This document shows positions 9,538 to 19,091 of a DNA stretch of 64,000 nt, piece after piece (position 1 is the stretch's first letter; each line of letters begins with the position of its first letter). Made by a program: the position numbers and the translations under genes. The stretch lies in NCBI RefSeq assembly GCF_017916295.1, contig NZ_JAFMSS010000005.1:124001-188000 (forward strand), written 5' to 3'. Origin of the DNA: Rubellimicrobium arenae. Its GTDB lineage: Bacteria; Pseudomonadota; Alphaproteobacteria; Rhodobacterales; Rhodobacteraceae. The notes under the pieces were generated by a model. The model saw only the letters and a list, made by a program, of their open reading frames with translations, was not told the origin of the DNA and did no database searches.

Positions 9538-12500
9538 ATGCGCCGCCTGATTGCCGCCCTGCTTGTCTTGGCCACGCCGGCCCTTGCGCAAGGCGATGCC
9601 CCGGACGGGGTGCCGGACCGCCGGGTCGCCATCTCGCGGGACGTGGACTTCTATGGCTCCGACCTCACGCAACTCTTCGACCTTTCGCTCGATGCCTGTC
9701 AGGCGACCTGCCTGGCCGACAGGGCCTGCGTCGCGTTCACCTACAATCAGGGCGCTGCCTCGTGCTTCCCCAAGAGCGGGGTGGGCGAGATCCGGCCCTT
9801 TGACGGCACCATCTCGGGCCGCGTGCTCGACACCGATCCGGATGTTCTGGCCAATGCGGCGCAACGGGCGGCTCGGCTCGGCTTCCTGCCTCCCGGGGAC
9901 CTGGAGGGCGCGGAAACGCTGGGCCGGGAGGTCGGTCGGGAGCACTCGTCGGACGAGTTCTCCGCCCCCGAGCTGATCGCGGCGGCCCGGGAAAGAGAGG
10001 CGGCCGGCGATCTCCTCGCGGCATTCCGTTTCACGGGAGCCGCAGTCGCCCTGAACGACGATCCGGGCCTCTGGCGCGACTACGCCCGCCTGGGGCTGTC
10101 GCTCCCCTCGGGGTCGAACGAAGCGGACATCGCGCGCGGACGCGCCGTGTCGGCCTCCATCGCAGCCTACCTGCGAAGCGCCGACGGACACTCGCAGGCC
10201 GACGCCCTCACCCTGCTGGCACAAGCTCTCGAAGCGCAGGGGCGCGGACGCGAGGCGATCCCGGTGCTTCGACAGGCCTATCAGCTCGATCCCCGGCCCG
10301 AGCTGGATGAGGCGCTCGACCGGGTCGTCGGGCTGTTCGGGTTCAACGTCACGGACACCCAGGTCGACAGCGACGCGGCCGAGCCTCGGGCCTGCGTCTC
10401 CTTCAATGAGGGTCTCAGGCCCGGCTTCGACTACGCTCCCTTCGTCCAGCTGCCCGATGCCGCCTTGACGGTCTCCGCCGACGGCCAGCAGCTTTGCGTG
10501 GATGGGCTGGCCCATGGGCAGCGGATCCACCTGGCGCTGCGCGAAGGCCTTCCCTCCGCCTCGGGCGAGACGCTGGCCAAGACCGTGCCTCTTGACCTTT
10601 ACGTCCGCGACCGCAGCCCCGCCGTCCGGGTTCTGTCGCGCGCCTATGTGCTGCCGCGGGACGGACAGACCTCGATCCCGGTCGAGACCGTCAACCTGTC
10701 CGAGGTCGCGCTGCGGCTGTCGCGGGTCAACGACCAGAACCTGCTCCGGACGCTGGTGGACGGCAACTTCGACGCGCCCGTCTACGACTGGGACCAGTCC
10801 TGGTTCACGGAGAACCTGGGCCAGCTCGTCTGGGAAGGGACGGTGGAGGTCGGGAAGGCGGATCTGAACGCCGACGTCACGACCGAGGTGCCCCTGGCGG
10901 AATTGCTGAAGGACCAGCCCGCCGGGGTGTTCGTGCTGACCGCCGCCGTTCCCGGCCAGAACCTCGACGCCGCGCCGGCCACGAGCCAGTGGTTCGTGCT
11001 GTCCGACCTCGGCCTTGCGACCTTCCAGGGCGATGACGGGCTCACGGTGGTGGTGCGATCCCTGTCGGACGCGTCGGCCGTCGAAGGGGCGCAGGTTGCC
11101 CTTGTGTCCCGAGCCAACGGCGTGCTGGGGCGGGCGACGACGGATCCAGAAGGGGTGGCCCGCTTTGCCGCAGGCCTGTCGCGCGGCACGGGCGGCGAGG
11201 CTCCGGCGCTCGTCACGGTCACCAGAGGTGACGCAGCCGCTCCGTCGGACATGGCCTTCCTGTCGCTCATGGACCCGGCCTTCGACCTGTCGGATCGCGG
11301 CGTCGAGGGGATCGAGCCCTCGGGACCGACCGATGCCTTCCTGGCGACGGATCGCGGGGCCTACCGTGCCGGGGAGACCATCCATGCGACGGCGCTGCTG
11401 CGCGACGATCAGGCGAGGGCCATGTCCGGCGTCCCCCTGACCGCCGTGCTCACCCGTCCCGACGGGGTCGAATACGCACGCGAGACTTCGGCGCAGGATG
11501 CCGCGGGCGGGCACGTCTTCGCCTTCGACATCGCCCCCAACGCGCCACGCGGCACATGGCGCCTTTCGGTCCTGATCGACCCCGAGACCGAGGCGCCGCT
11601 GGCCGAGAGCCGCCTTCTCGTCGAGGACTTCCTGCCCGAGCGCATCGACGTGACGCTCGACGCACCCGAACGCGCCCGGATCACCGATGCCATCCCGGTG
11701 GACGTGCAGGCCGACTGGCTCTTCGGCGCACCCGCGGCAGGGATCACCCTGGAGGGCGACGTGACGCTGGCCGCCGCACAGGACGTGGAGGCCTACCCTG
11801 GCTACACTTGGGGCTTGCACGACGCACCCGTCGGAACGCGGCAGGACAGCTTCGGCGGGACGATCACGGAAGCGGATGGCTCAGCGAAATTGTCTCTGGC
11901 CCTTCCCGTCCTCGACGAGCCCCCGATGCAGCCGCTCGAGGCCAGCATCGCCGTCCGGGCCGTCGAAAGCTCGGGCCGCCCGGTCGAGCGCCGCGTCACC
12001 GTGCCCGTCGATCCGGGACGGTCGATCCTGGGACTGAAGGTTCCGTCCGAACCTGTCGCGGTGGGGGGCGTGGCCCAGGTCTCGATCCTGGGGCTTGGCC
12101 CCGAGATGGCCCCAGAGACGATGACCGTCGCCTGGACCGTGAACAAGCTCGAAACGCGCTACCAGTGGTACTCCCTCGATGGCGACTGGTCCTGGGAGCC
12201 GGTGACGCGCCGCGTCCGTGTCAGCTCGGGCCAAACGGCCCTGGACGGCCGCAGCCCGGCGACGGTTCGCGTTCCCGTCGAATGGGGCCGCTACGAAATC
12301 GTCGCCGAACAACTGGATGGCGACCATGCGGCGGCCTCGGCGACGTTCCTTGCCGGCTGGTACGCCCCGGCTTCGGCCGAGGAGTCGCCCGACCGTCTGG
12401 ATGTCTCGCTCGATGCGGACCGCTACAAGCCCGGTGAGACGGCCACCCTGCGGATCGCCGCCGAGGGTGAGGGAACGGCCATCGTCTCCGTGCTCGCGAA

Positions 12501-14994
12501 CCGGCTCGTCGCCCTCAGGGCCGTGGAGGTCACGGCCGGCGAGACGCAGGTGCAGCTTCCGGTTACGGACGACTGGGGCACCGGGGTCTATGTCGCAGCG
12601 CACCTGCTTCGGCCGCTCGACGGCCGTGCGCCCGAGGACGCGCGGCTTCCCGCCCGGTCCCTGGGAATCGCGCATGCGTCGATCGACCCCGGTCGGCGTC
12701 ATCTCTCGGTGGCGCTCGATGCGCCCGCCGAGGTCCGGCCGAGGCAGCCCCTGACCGTCGGGATCGACGTCCAGGGCGTTGTGGCAGGAGAGCCCACCTA
12801 TGTAACGCTGGCCGCGGTCGACGTGGGGATCCTGAACCTGACCGGCTTCGAAAGCCCGGATCCGGCCGCGCACTACTTCGGCCAGCATCGTCTCGGCGTG
12901 GAGTTGCGGGACCTCTATGGCCGTCTGATCGAGCCGACCGGAGGGGCGGCGGGGGTCCTGCGCCAAGGTGGCGACGGCATGAGCGTCACCACTCAGTCGT
13001 CCCCTCCGACCGAGGACCTGCTGGCCTATTTCCAAGGTCCGGTGCAGGTGGACGCCCAAGGTCATGCCGAGGTGACGTTCGATCTTCCGGCCTTCAACGG
13101 GAGTGTCCGGCTCATGGCCATCGCTTGGTCCGACGACGGCGTGGGCGCGGCCGAGGACGAGGTCATCGTCCGGGATCCCGTGGTGCTGACGGCCTCCCTG
13201 CCCCGTGTCCTGTCGCCGGGGGACGAAAGCCGCCTACGGATCGACCTGACCGAGACGGCGGGGGTGGGCGGCCAGTACGAGGTGCAGGTGATCCCGTCGG
13301 AGGGGCTGTCGATCCCGATGACGCGCGAACGCCCGCTGGCGGACCTGGAACCTGGGGGAACCTGGCGGCGGGACCTGAGGGTCATAGCCTCCGCGCCCGG
13401 CACCCACGACGTGACCGTTCGCATCACGACGCCCGATGGCGAGCGCCTGGAGCGGACCTATCCGGTCAACGTGACATCCCGCGACCCGGTGACCGCCCGC
13501 ACCCTGCGCTTCACCCTGGATCCCGGGATGGGGTTCACGTTCGACGATACGGTGCTCGCAGGCTTTGTTCCGGGCTCGGCCGAGGCGGCGCTGTCGGTCG
13601 GCCCGCTCGCCCGGCTCAACGTGGCCGGCCTGCTGACCGCCCTCGACCGGACACCTTACGGCTGCACCGAGCAGGTCACCTCCCAGGCCCTGCCCCTGCT
13701 CTATCTCGCCGATGTGGCGAAGGCGCTGGATTTGATGCCCAGCACAGATCTGGATCGGCGCATCTCGGATGCGATCACGCTGATCCTGGCCAATCAGGAC
13801 TCGAGCGGGGCGTTCGGCCTTTGGGGGCCCTGGTCGGGGGACCTGTGGCTCGACTCCTATGTGACCGACTTCCTGAGCCGGGCGCGGACTCAGGGCCACG
13901 AGGTGCCCGATGTGGCATTCGCGCTGGCGATCGCCAACCTCAAAAACCAGGTTGCCTACTATCCCGACTTCGAGGCGGGCGGCGAGGATCTGGCCTACGC
14001 GCTCCTAGTCCTGGCGAAGGAAGGCGAGGCCCTGGTGGGCGACCTGCGCTACTACGCCGACACCAAGGCCGATCAGTTCGCCACGCCGCTGGCGCTGGCG
14101 CAACTGGGCGCAGCGCTGGCCGCTTACGGGGACCAGCCCCGGGCCGACCGGCTCTTTGGCCAGGCGGACGCGATGCTCGGAATGGCCGGGGCCGAGCCGC
14201 AGCAATCCGTGTGGCGCGCCGACTATGGCACGCAATGGCGCGACGCCGCCGCAGTCCTGACGCTCGCCGTCGAGGCCGGGAGCAGCGCGGTGGACACGGG
14301 CGCGCTGTCTGCGGAGGTCGGGAGCCATGTCAATGAACCCGCTTCCACCCAGGAGTCGGTCTGGACCCTTCTGGCCGCAGCCGCGATGTCGCAGGATGCG
14401 GGCGCAGCCGGGGTAACGGTGAACGGAACCGTGCCGCAAGGACCGGTGGCCTGGCACATGGAGGAGAATGGCGCGACCGCCCGGGTGGAGAACACGGGCA
14501 CCCGCGAGATCGACCTGACCGTCACGGCGCTGGGCGTGCCCGAGACGCCGGAACCGGCTGGCGGCACCGGATGGTCGATCGAGCGGACCTACTACACCTT
14601 GGACGGGGCGCCGGTCTCGCCGAACGAGGTGGCTGTCGGCACGCGGCTCGTCGCGGTGCTGCAGGTCACGCCGATGGGGTTCCAGGCGGCGCGCCTCATG
14701 GTCAACGATCCTCTTCCGGGGGGGTTCGAGATCGACAACCCCAACCTCCTGTCCAGCGGAAGCACCCGCGGGCTGGAGTGGCTGACCGCAATCCAGCCCA
14801 GCCATACGGAGGCCCGTGACGACAGGTTCCTGGCGGCGGTGGACTGGCAGTCCGAGGATCCCTTCGAGGTCGCCTACATCGTGCGCGCCGTGACCCCCGG
14901 CGAGTATCGACACCCCGCGCCCTCCGTCGAGGACATGTACCGCCCGGCGATGCGCGCCAACGGCGCCACCGGCGAGGTGACCATCACGCCATGA
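9538..14994 (+). CDS. PAN-domain alpha-2-macroglobulin family protein (YfhM/ECAM class)
   Basis: Bacterial alpha-2-macroglobulins are large periplasmic protease traps thought to guard a breached envelope. The product has 1818 residues from the ATG at 9538, preferred over a GTG one codon earlier because GGAGG lies seven bases upstream. A signal peptide ends at about ALAQG. An Apple/PAN-like module with cysteine pairs (DACQATCLADRACVAF) covers about 25-95. MG and bait-region beta domains follow. The thioester motif YGCTEQ has its Cys at about residue 1376, so the trap should be covalent. There is no lipobox, unlike Escherichia coli YfhM. The stop overlaps the pbpC start by four bases. Confidence 0.92.
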   Translation: MRRLIAALLVLATPALAQGDAPDGVPDRRVAISRDVDFYGSDLTQLFDLSLDACQATCLADRACVAFTYNQGAASCFPKSGVGEIRPFDGTISGRVLDTDPDVLANAAQRAARLGFLPPGDLEGAETLGREVGREHSSDEFSAPELIAAAREREAAGDLLAAFRFTGAAVALNDDPGLWRDYARLGLSLPSGSNEADIARGRAVSASIAAYLRSADGHSQADALTLLAQALEAQGRGREAIPVLRQAYQLDPRPELDEALDRVVGLFGFNVTDTQVDSDAAEPRACVSFNEGLRPGFDYAPFVQLPDAALTVSADGQQLCVDGLAHGQRIHLALREGLPSASGETLAKTVPLDLYVRDRSPAVRVLSRAYVLPRDGQTSIPVETVNLSEVALRLSRVNDQNLLRTLVDGNFDAPVYDWDQSWFTENLGQLVWEGTVEVGKADLNADVTTEVPLAELLKDQPAGVFVLTAAVPGQNLDAAPATSQWFVLSDLGLATFQGDDGLTVVVRSLSDASAVEGAQVALVSRANGVLGRATTDPEGVARFAAGLSRGTGGEAPALVTVTRGDAAAPSDMAFLSLMDPAFDLSDRGVEGIEPSGPTDAFLATDRGAYRAGETIHATALLRDDQARAMSGVPLTAVLTRPDGVEYARETSAQDAAGGHVFAFDIAPNAPRGTWRLSVLIDPETEAPLAESRLLVEDFLPERIDVTLDAPERARITDAIPVDVQADWLFGAPAAGITLEGDVTLAAAQDVEAYPGYTWGLHDAPVGTRQDSFGGTITEADGSAKLSLALPVLDEPPMQPLEASIAVRAVESSGRPVERRVTVPVDPGRSILGLKVPSEPVAVGGVAQVSILGLGPEMAPETMTVAWTVNKLETRYQWYSLDGDWSWEPVTRRVRVSSGQTALDGRSPATVRVPVEWGRYEIVAEQLDGDHAAASATFLAGWYAPASAEESPDRLDVSLDADRYKPGETATLRIAAEGEGTAIVSVLANRLVALRAVEVTAGETQVQLPVTDDWGTGVYVAAHLLRPLDGRAPEDARLPARSLGIAHASIDPGRRHLSVALDAPAEVRPRQPLTVGIDVQGVVAGEPTYVTLAAVDVGILNLTGFESPDPAAHYFGQHRLGVELRDLYGRLIEPTGGAAGVLRQGGDGMSVTTQSSPPTEDLLAYFQGPVQVDAQGHAEVTFDLPAFNGSVRLMAIAWSDDGVGAAEDEVIVRDPVVLTASLPRVLSPGDESRLRIDLTETAGVGGQYEVQVIPSEGLSIPMTRERPLADLEPGGTWRRDLRVIASAPGTHDVTVRITTPDGERLERTYPVNVTSRDPVTARTLRFTLDPGMGFTFDDTVLAGFVPGSAEAALSVGPLARLNVAGLLTALDRTPYGCTEQVTSQALPLLYLADVAKALDLMPSTDLDRRISDAITLILANQDSSGAFGLWGPWSGDLWLDSYVTDFLSRARTQGHEVPDVAFALAIANLKNQVAYYPDFEAGGEDLAYALLVLAKEGEALVGDLRYYADTKADQFATPLALAQLGAALAAYGDQPRADRLFGQADAMLGMAGAEPQQSVWRADYGTQWRDAAAVLTLAVEAGSSAVDTGALSAEVGSHVNEPASTQESVWTLLAAAAMSQDAGAAGVTVNGTVPQGPVAWHMEENGATARVENTGTREIDLTVTALGVPETPEPAGGTGWSIERTYYTLDGAPVSPNEVAVGTRLVAVLQVTPMGFQAARLMVNDPLPGGFEIDNPNLLSSGSTRGLEWLTAIQPSHTEARDDRFLAAVDWQSEDPFEVAYIVRAVTPGEYRHPAPSVEDMYRPAMRANGATGEVTITP

Positions 14995-17033
14995 GGGTCG
15001 CGCGCGCCCTTCTGGCTCTGACGCTGGCGCTCTGGGCCGTGGCGGCGGGACGCGACGCGCTCGACGCCTGGGTGGATGCGACGGTGCTGCCGCCGCTGGT
15101 CGCCGCCCAGTCGCCCGAGGTGGTCGACCGGAACGGTCGGCTCCTGCGCGCCTACACGGTGGCGGACGGTCGCTGGCGCATGGGCGTCTCGATCGACGCG
15201 GTCGATCGCCGTTACCTCGACATGCTGGTGCGCTACGAGGATCGACGCTTCTGGAACCATCACGGCGTTGACGGCTGGGCGTTCCTTCGCGCCGCAGGTC
15301 AGGCCGTGGTGTCGGGTGGGGTCGTGTCGGGCGGATCGACCCTGACCATGCAGGTCGCCCGCCTGCTGGAGGAGAGCGGCACAGGTCGCTGGATGGGCAA
15401 GATCCGGCAGATCCGGGTGGCCCTGGCGCTCGAACGGCGGCTCACCAAGGCTCAGATCCTTGAGCTCTACCTCGAGCGGGCCCCCTTCGGCGGCAACCTC
15501 GAAGGGGTGCGGGCCGCATCGCTCGCGTGGTTCGGAAAGCCTCCCACGCGCCTTACTCCGGCAGAGGCGGCGCTGCTGGTGGCGATCCCACAGGCCCCGG
15601 AGTCGCGCCGGCCGGACCGGCACCCCGACGTGGCCCATGTCGCCCGCGACCGCGTGCTCGCCCGCATGGCGCGCGACGGCATCCTGCCCGCGGAAGAGGC
15701 TGACGCGGCCACGACGGAACCGGTGCCGGACCGCCGGATCCCGTTCCCTCTCTTGGCCGCCCATGCCGCCGACCGTGCCCGGGCGGTGCATCCTCTCGCT
15801 CAGGAGGTGCGGCTCACGATCGACGCATCGCTCCAGGCGCGGCTCGAGGAACTTGCCGCCCAGGCGGTCCGGGACCAGGGGGACCGCCTTCAGGTGGCGA
15901 TCCTGGTCGCGGACCATGCGACCGGGGACATCCTGGCCTCGGTCGGCTCCTCGGGCTTCACCGACGACGCCCGCCGGGGCTTTGTGGACATGACCGAGGC
16001 GCGACGTTCCCCCGGATCCACGCTCAAGCCGCTGATCTACGGTCTCGCCTTCGACCGTGGGCTCCTGCATCCCGAGACGCTGATCGCCGACCGGCCCACC
16101 GACTTCGGAGGATGGCGGCCGCAGAACTTCGATGGCCTGTACCGGGGCGACGTGCGCGTGCGCCAGGCGCTGCAGCTGTCGCTGAATGTCCCGGCCGTGA
16201 AGGTCCTCGAGGCCGTGGGGCCTGCCCATCTCATGGCGGGATTGCGTCAGACAGGGGCGCATCCCGTCCTGCCGAACGCCAGCGGGGACTCGCCCGGGCT
16301 CGCGATCGCATTGGGGGGCATGGGGCTCTCGCTTCGGGATCTGACCGGCCTTTATGCCGCCATCGCCCGGGGCGGCCTGTCCGTGGATCTCCGGATCGAC
16401 CCTGGCCAAGCTGCCCCCCATTCAGCCACCCGTGTCCTCGGCGACGTGGCGGCTTGGGAGCTGGCCGACATCCTGCGCGATACGCCGCGTCCGCGCGGCG
16501 TCCGGGGCGAAGGCATCGCCTTCAAGACGGGGACCTCCTACGGCCACCACGACGCCTGGGCGATGGGCTTCGACGGCCGGCACGTCGTCGGCGTCTGGAT
16601 GGGTCGGGCGGACGGCACGTCGGTTCCCGGCGCCTTCGGGGCGGACCTCGCGGCCCCTGTTCTTTTTGCCACCTTCGAGAGGCTGGGCCGGGTGACGCCG
16701 CTCCCTCCTGCACCCCCGGCCACACTCATGGTCGGCAACGACGCTCTGCCGGCGCCGCTGCGCCGTTTCCGCGGGGATGAGGACGTGGGGACCGACGGAC
16801 CCATGCTCGCTTTCCCGCCGGACGGGGCCATCATCGAGGGACAATCCGTCACCGCGCGGATCACGGGAGGGCTGGCGCCGTTCACCTGGCTGGCGAACGG
16901 CCGTCCCGCGGGATCTTCGCGGTCAAGGGAACTCGCCTTGGACGACCTTGGGGAGGGCTTCTCTCGGGTCACCGTGGTCGATGCGAACGGCCGCGCGGCG
17001 TCGGCCGGATTCGAGCTTCGCCCGCTCGATTAG
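14991..17033 (+). CDS. pbpC: Penicillin-binding protein 1C
   Basis: PBP1C is a bifunctional peptidoglycan glycosyltransferase/transpeptidase anchored by an N-terminal helix. The 680-residue product has the GT51 motif with catalytic Glu (RYEDRRFWNHHGVDG), GGSTLTMQVARLL, and the transpeptidase triad SxxK (SPGSTLKPL), SxN (SLNVPAVK) and KTG (FKTGTSYGHHDAW). The C-terminal 90 residues match the BiPBP_C module (AFPPDGAIIEGQ). ATGA overlap with the A2M gene implies coupling; this gene pair is a known association and is read as trap plus wall repair. Confidence 0.95.
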   Translation: MRVARALLALTLALWAVAAGRDALDAWVDATVLPPLVAAQSPEVVDRNGRLLRAYTVADGRWRMGVSIDAVDRRYLDMLVRYEDRRFWNHHGVDGWAFLRAAGQAVVSGGVVSGGSTLTMQVARLLEESGTGRWMGKIRQIRVALALERRLTKAQILELYLERAPFGGNLEGVRAASLAWFGKPPTRLTPAEAALLVAIPQAPESRRPDRHPDVAHVARDRVLARMARDGILPAEEADAATTEPVPDRRIPFPLLAAHAADRARAVHPLAQEVRLTIDASLQARLEELAAQAVRDQGDRLQVAILVADHATGDILASVGSSGFTDDARRGFVDMTEARRSPGSTLKPLIYGLAFDRGLLHPETLIADRPTDFGGWRPQNFDGLYRGDVRVRQALQLSLNVPAVKVLEAVGPAHLMAGLRQTGAHPVLPNASGDSPGLAIALGGMGLSLRDLTGLYAAIARGGLSVDLRIDPGQAAPHSATRVLGDVAAWELADILRDTPRPRGVRGEGIAFKTGTSYGHHDAWAMGFDGRHVVGVWMGRADGTSVPGAFGADLAAPVLFATFERLGRVTPLPPAPPATLMVGNDALPAPLRRFRGDEDVGTDGPMLAFPPDGAIIEGQSVTARITGGLAPFTWLANGRPAGSSRSRELALDDLGEGFSRVTVVDANGRAASAGFELRPLD

Positions 17034-17040
17034 GCTGGCC

Positions 17041-17883
17041 TCAATCCTCCGGCTCCGGCGCACCCAACTCCCGGACGCGCTCCGCCAGCCGCTCCAGGAA
17101 CGAGGTCAAGGCGCTGGTCGGGTCCTTGTCCCTGGATGTCACGACCGAGATCCCCCAACGGTTCAGCACGGCCTCCTGAGCTGGACCGGCCCGGGGCAGG
17201 AAGACCCAGCTTCGTGGCCGGTTCTGCTCGTAGGGGGACCTGCTCCAGCTTTCCCAAATGCGGTGAAGCAGCAGCCGGATGTTGAGGTCCTGCATGGAGT
17301 ACCCGATGAAGAGCAGGGTCCGGCTCATGGCATCGGCCCGGAACTTCACGTCCAGGGGGCTGTCGAAGTTGAGCCGGGAAAAGTAGTCGGACTCGGTGAT
17401 GACAAGGCTGGCATCGTCGTCGAAGTCGCCATGGAACTTGATGATCTGCGTGCGGTGCGACCCCGCGAAGGTCAGGTCGCGCTCATTCGCGATCTTGGCG
17501 AAGGCCTTTCCCTGGGTCTCGAAGGCGAGCTCGAGGTTGCGGTCGTAATTGGTCGTATAGATGAGCGGAAAATCGAGTTCGACGATGAGCTGGTGCACCC
17601 GCGAGTCCCGGACCCGCTCTTCCGAAACCTTCCATTCGCGGTCCATCCAGCTTCGCAACGGGCCGATGCTGCCATGCCGGATCCGGTAATATTCGGCGAG
17701 GATCGGGTGGTCGAGGCTGACGCCGGCCATGGCCTCCTCCTCCAGCCCCAGATCCTCGACCATGTGGTCGATCAACTCCTGCCAGGACGGCAGCCCCACC
17801 ACCATGGAGACGCCCGCGCCCACGAACAGGATGGCACGGCGATCGTGGATCGAGCGCGCCAGTTCATCAATGTCATCTGCCAT
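17041..17883 (-). CDS. Stand-alone SIR2-like domain protein (possible NADase)
   Basis: The 280-residue protein is almost entirely a SIR2_2-type Rossmann domain. Visible motifs are ILFVGAGVSM (NAD-binding GAG), YTTNYDRNLE (Asn of the NAD pocket), IIKFHGDFDD (catalytic His) and LFIGYSMQDLN near the end. Related domains in antiphage proteins such as ThsA hydrolyse NAD, but many others are uncharacterised, so the activity is inference. No partner domain is fused and no sensor gene adjoins it. I chose the ATG at 17883 because it sits directly before the conserved domain. It converges with pbpC, seven bases apart. Confidence 0.75.
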   Translation of the reverse strand: MADDIDELARSIHDRRAILFVGAGVSMVVGLPSWQELIDHMVEDLGLEEEAMAGVSLDHPILAEYYRIRHGSIGPLRSWMDREWKVSEERVRDSRVHQLIVELDFPLIYTTNYDRNLELAFETQGKAFAKIANERDLTFAGSHRTQIIKFHGDFDDDASLVITESDYFSRLNFDSPLDVKFRADAMSRTLLFIGYSMQDLNIRLLLHRIWESWSRSPYEQNRPRSWVFLPRAGPAQEAVLNRWGISVVTSRDKDPTSALTSFLERLAERVRELGAPEPED

Positions 17884-17978
17884 GATCCCTTCGAACCGGA
17901 GAGGCCGTCGAATGTTCCCCGGTCGACCCCTGCGTTGATCCGGTCCTCGCCGGATGGGTCGGGCGGAGATCGACGGGA

Positions 17979-18977
17979 TCACGCAGCGAGGGGCAGGATC
18001 CGCTCCTCGATCAGGGCCATGAGGTCGCCGAAATAGCCTTCGCTCCGCGCCGGAAGCGTCGGATCGGAGGTGATGACGATGGTCAGCCCCGGATCCGGGG
18101 CCGCCGCGATGATCTGCCCGCCATAGCCGCGCGCGATGGCAAGCCGTCCGGCCGGCGTGTCACCCAGGAACCACCCATAGCCATAGGCCAGCCCCGAGAA
18201 GGGCGACCGCGTGGCCGGGGTGAGGCTTGCCTCCACCCAATCGCGGGAGAGCACCTGCCGTCCGTCCCAGGTGCCGCCCTGGCGCAGCAACTCGCCCACC
18301 CGCAGCATCGCCCGGGGACTCAGAGCCATCTCGTTTCCGCCCAGGTAGTAGCCCTGCGGGTCCCGCGTCCATGGCGCGATCTCGATATCGAGCGGGTTGC
18401 CCAGCCATTCGCGCGCAAGGGTGAGGAGCGACTCGCCAGAGGCTTCGGCCAGCGCCGCGCCCAGCACGTGGAAGGTGCCGGTCGAGTAAAGCATCCGCCC
18501 CCCCGGCTCTGCGACGAAAGGACGCGAGAGCGCATTGGCCACCCAATTGGAGGACGACACCCATTCCCCGTAGCTCGGCCCCGAGGTCCGCTCGAGCCCG
18601 GCCCGCAGCGTCACGAGATCCTCCATCGTCAGCCCCGCGACCCGGGAATCGGCTCCGTCCGGGATCAGCCGGGGCGCGACCTCGCCCAAGGTGGACGTGA
18701 CCGACGGAACCACCCCGCGGTCGATGGCCGCCCCAAGAAGCAGCGCGACGATGGACTTCGACACCGATTTGACGTTGGTCGGAGTGTCGAGCCCAGAGCC
18801 TCGGATCGCCTCGGCCAGGACCGGCTGCCCGTCCTGGGCGATGATGATGGCGTGAAGCTGCGGCAGCGACCGGGCCGCTTCGGCCACGTCGTCCCAGGTA
18901 GGCTGCTGGGCCAGGGCGGGGCGGGCGGCAAAGGCGGCAACGCCTGCGAACAGGGTCCGGCGGCTCAGTCGGATCAT
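17979..18977 (-). CDS. Exported serine hydrolase, class C beta-lactamase / DD-peptidase family
   Basis: The 332-residue protein belongs to the beta-lactamase-like serine hydrolase family; its substrate (peptide, ester or lactam) cannot be read from sequence. The N-terminus SRRTLFAGVAAFAARPALAQ has twin arginines and an Ala-rich h-region, consistent with Tat export. The SxxK nucleophile motif is SVSKS, a Tyr-Ser-Thr motif (YSTGTFHVLG) supplies the second element, and YGYGWFLGDT is usual near the third. It is probably not a resistance gene. It lies 95 bases upstream of the SIR2 gene on the same strand. Confidence 0.82.
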   Translation of the reverse strand: MIRLSRRTLFAGVAAFAARPALAQQPTWDDVAEAARSLPQLHAIIIAQDGQPVLAEAIRGSGLDTPTNVKSVSKSIVALLLGAAIDRGVVPSVTSTLGEVAPRLIPDGADSRVAGLTMEDLVTLRAGLERTSGPSYGEWVSSSNWVANALSRPFVAEPGGRMLYSTGTFHVLGAALAEASGESLLTLAREWLGNPLDIEIAPWTRDPQGYYLGGNEMALSPRAMLRVGELLRQGGTWDGRQVLSRDWVEASLTPATRSPFSGLAYGYGWFLGDTPAGRLAIARGYGGQIIAAAPDPGLTIVITSDPTLPARSEGYFGDLMALIEERILPLAA

Positions 18978-19091
18978 GGCGGCTCTCCAGGCTAGGTGCC
19001 AGCGATGATGGCGGCCAGAACGGAGCGGTCCAATCAACCGCTGGTGAGCGCCCGGCGAACCCGGCGACCCGCAGGGCACCAGCAGGGAGCT

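Noticed and set aside
9382..11820. 812-codon frame on the minus strand
   Set aside because: It is antisense to the A2M gene; no domain, and the A2M frame has strong motifs.
17979..18977. Beta-lactamase resistance gene
   Set aside because: The family includes many esterases and DD-peptidases; no feature marks it as a true antibiotic-resistance enzyme.
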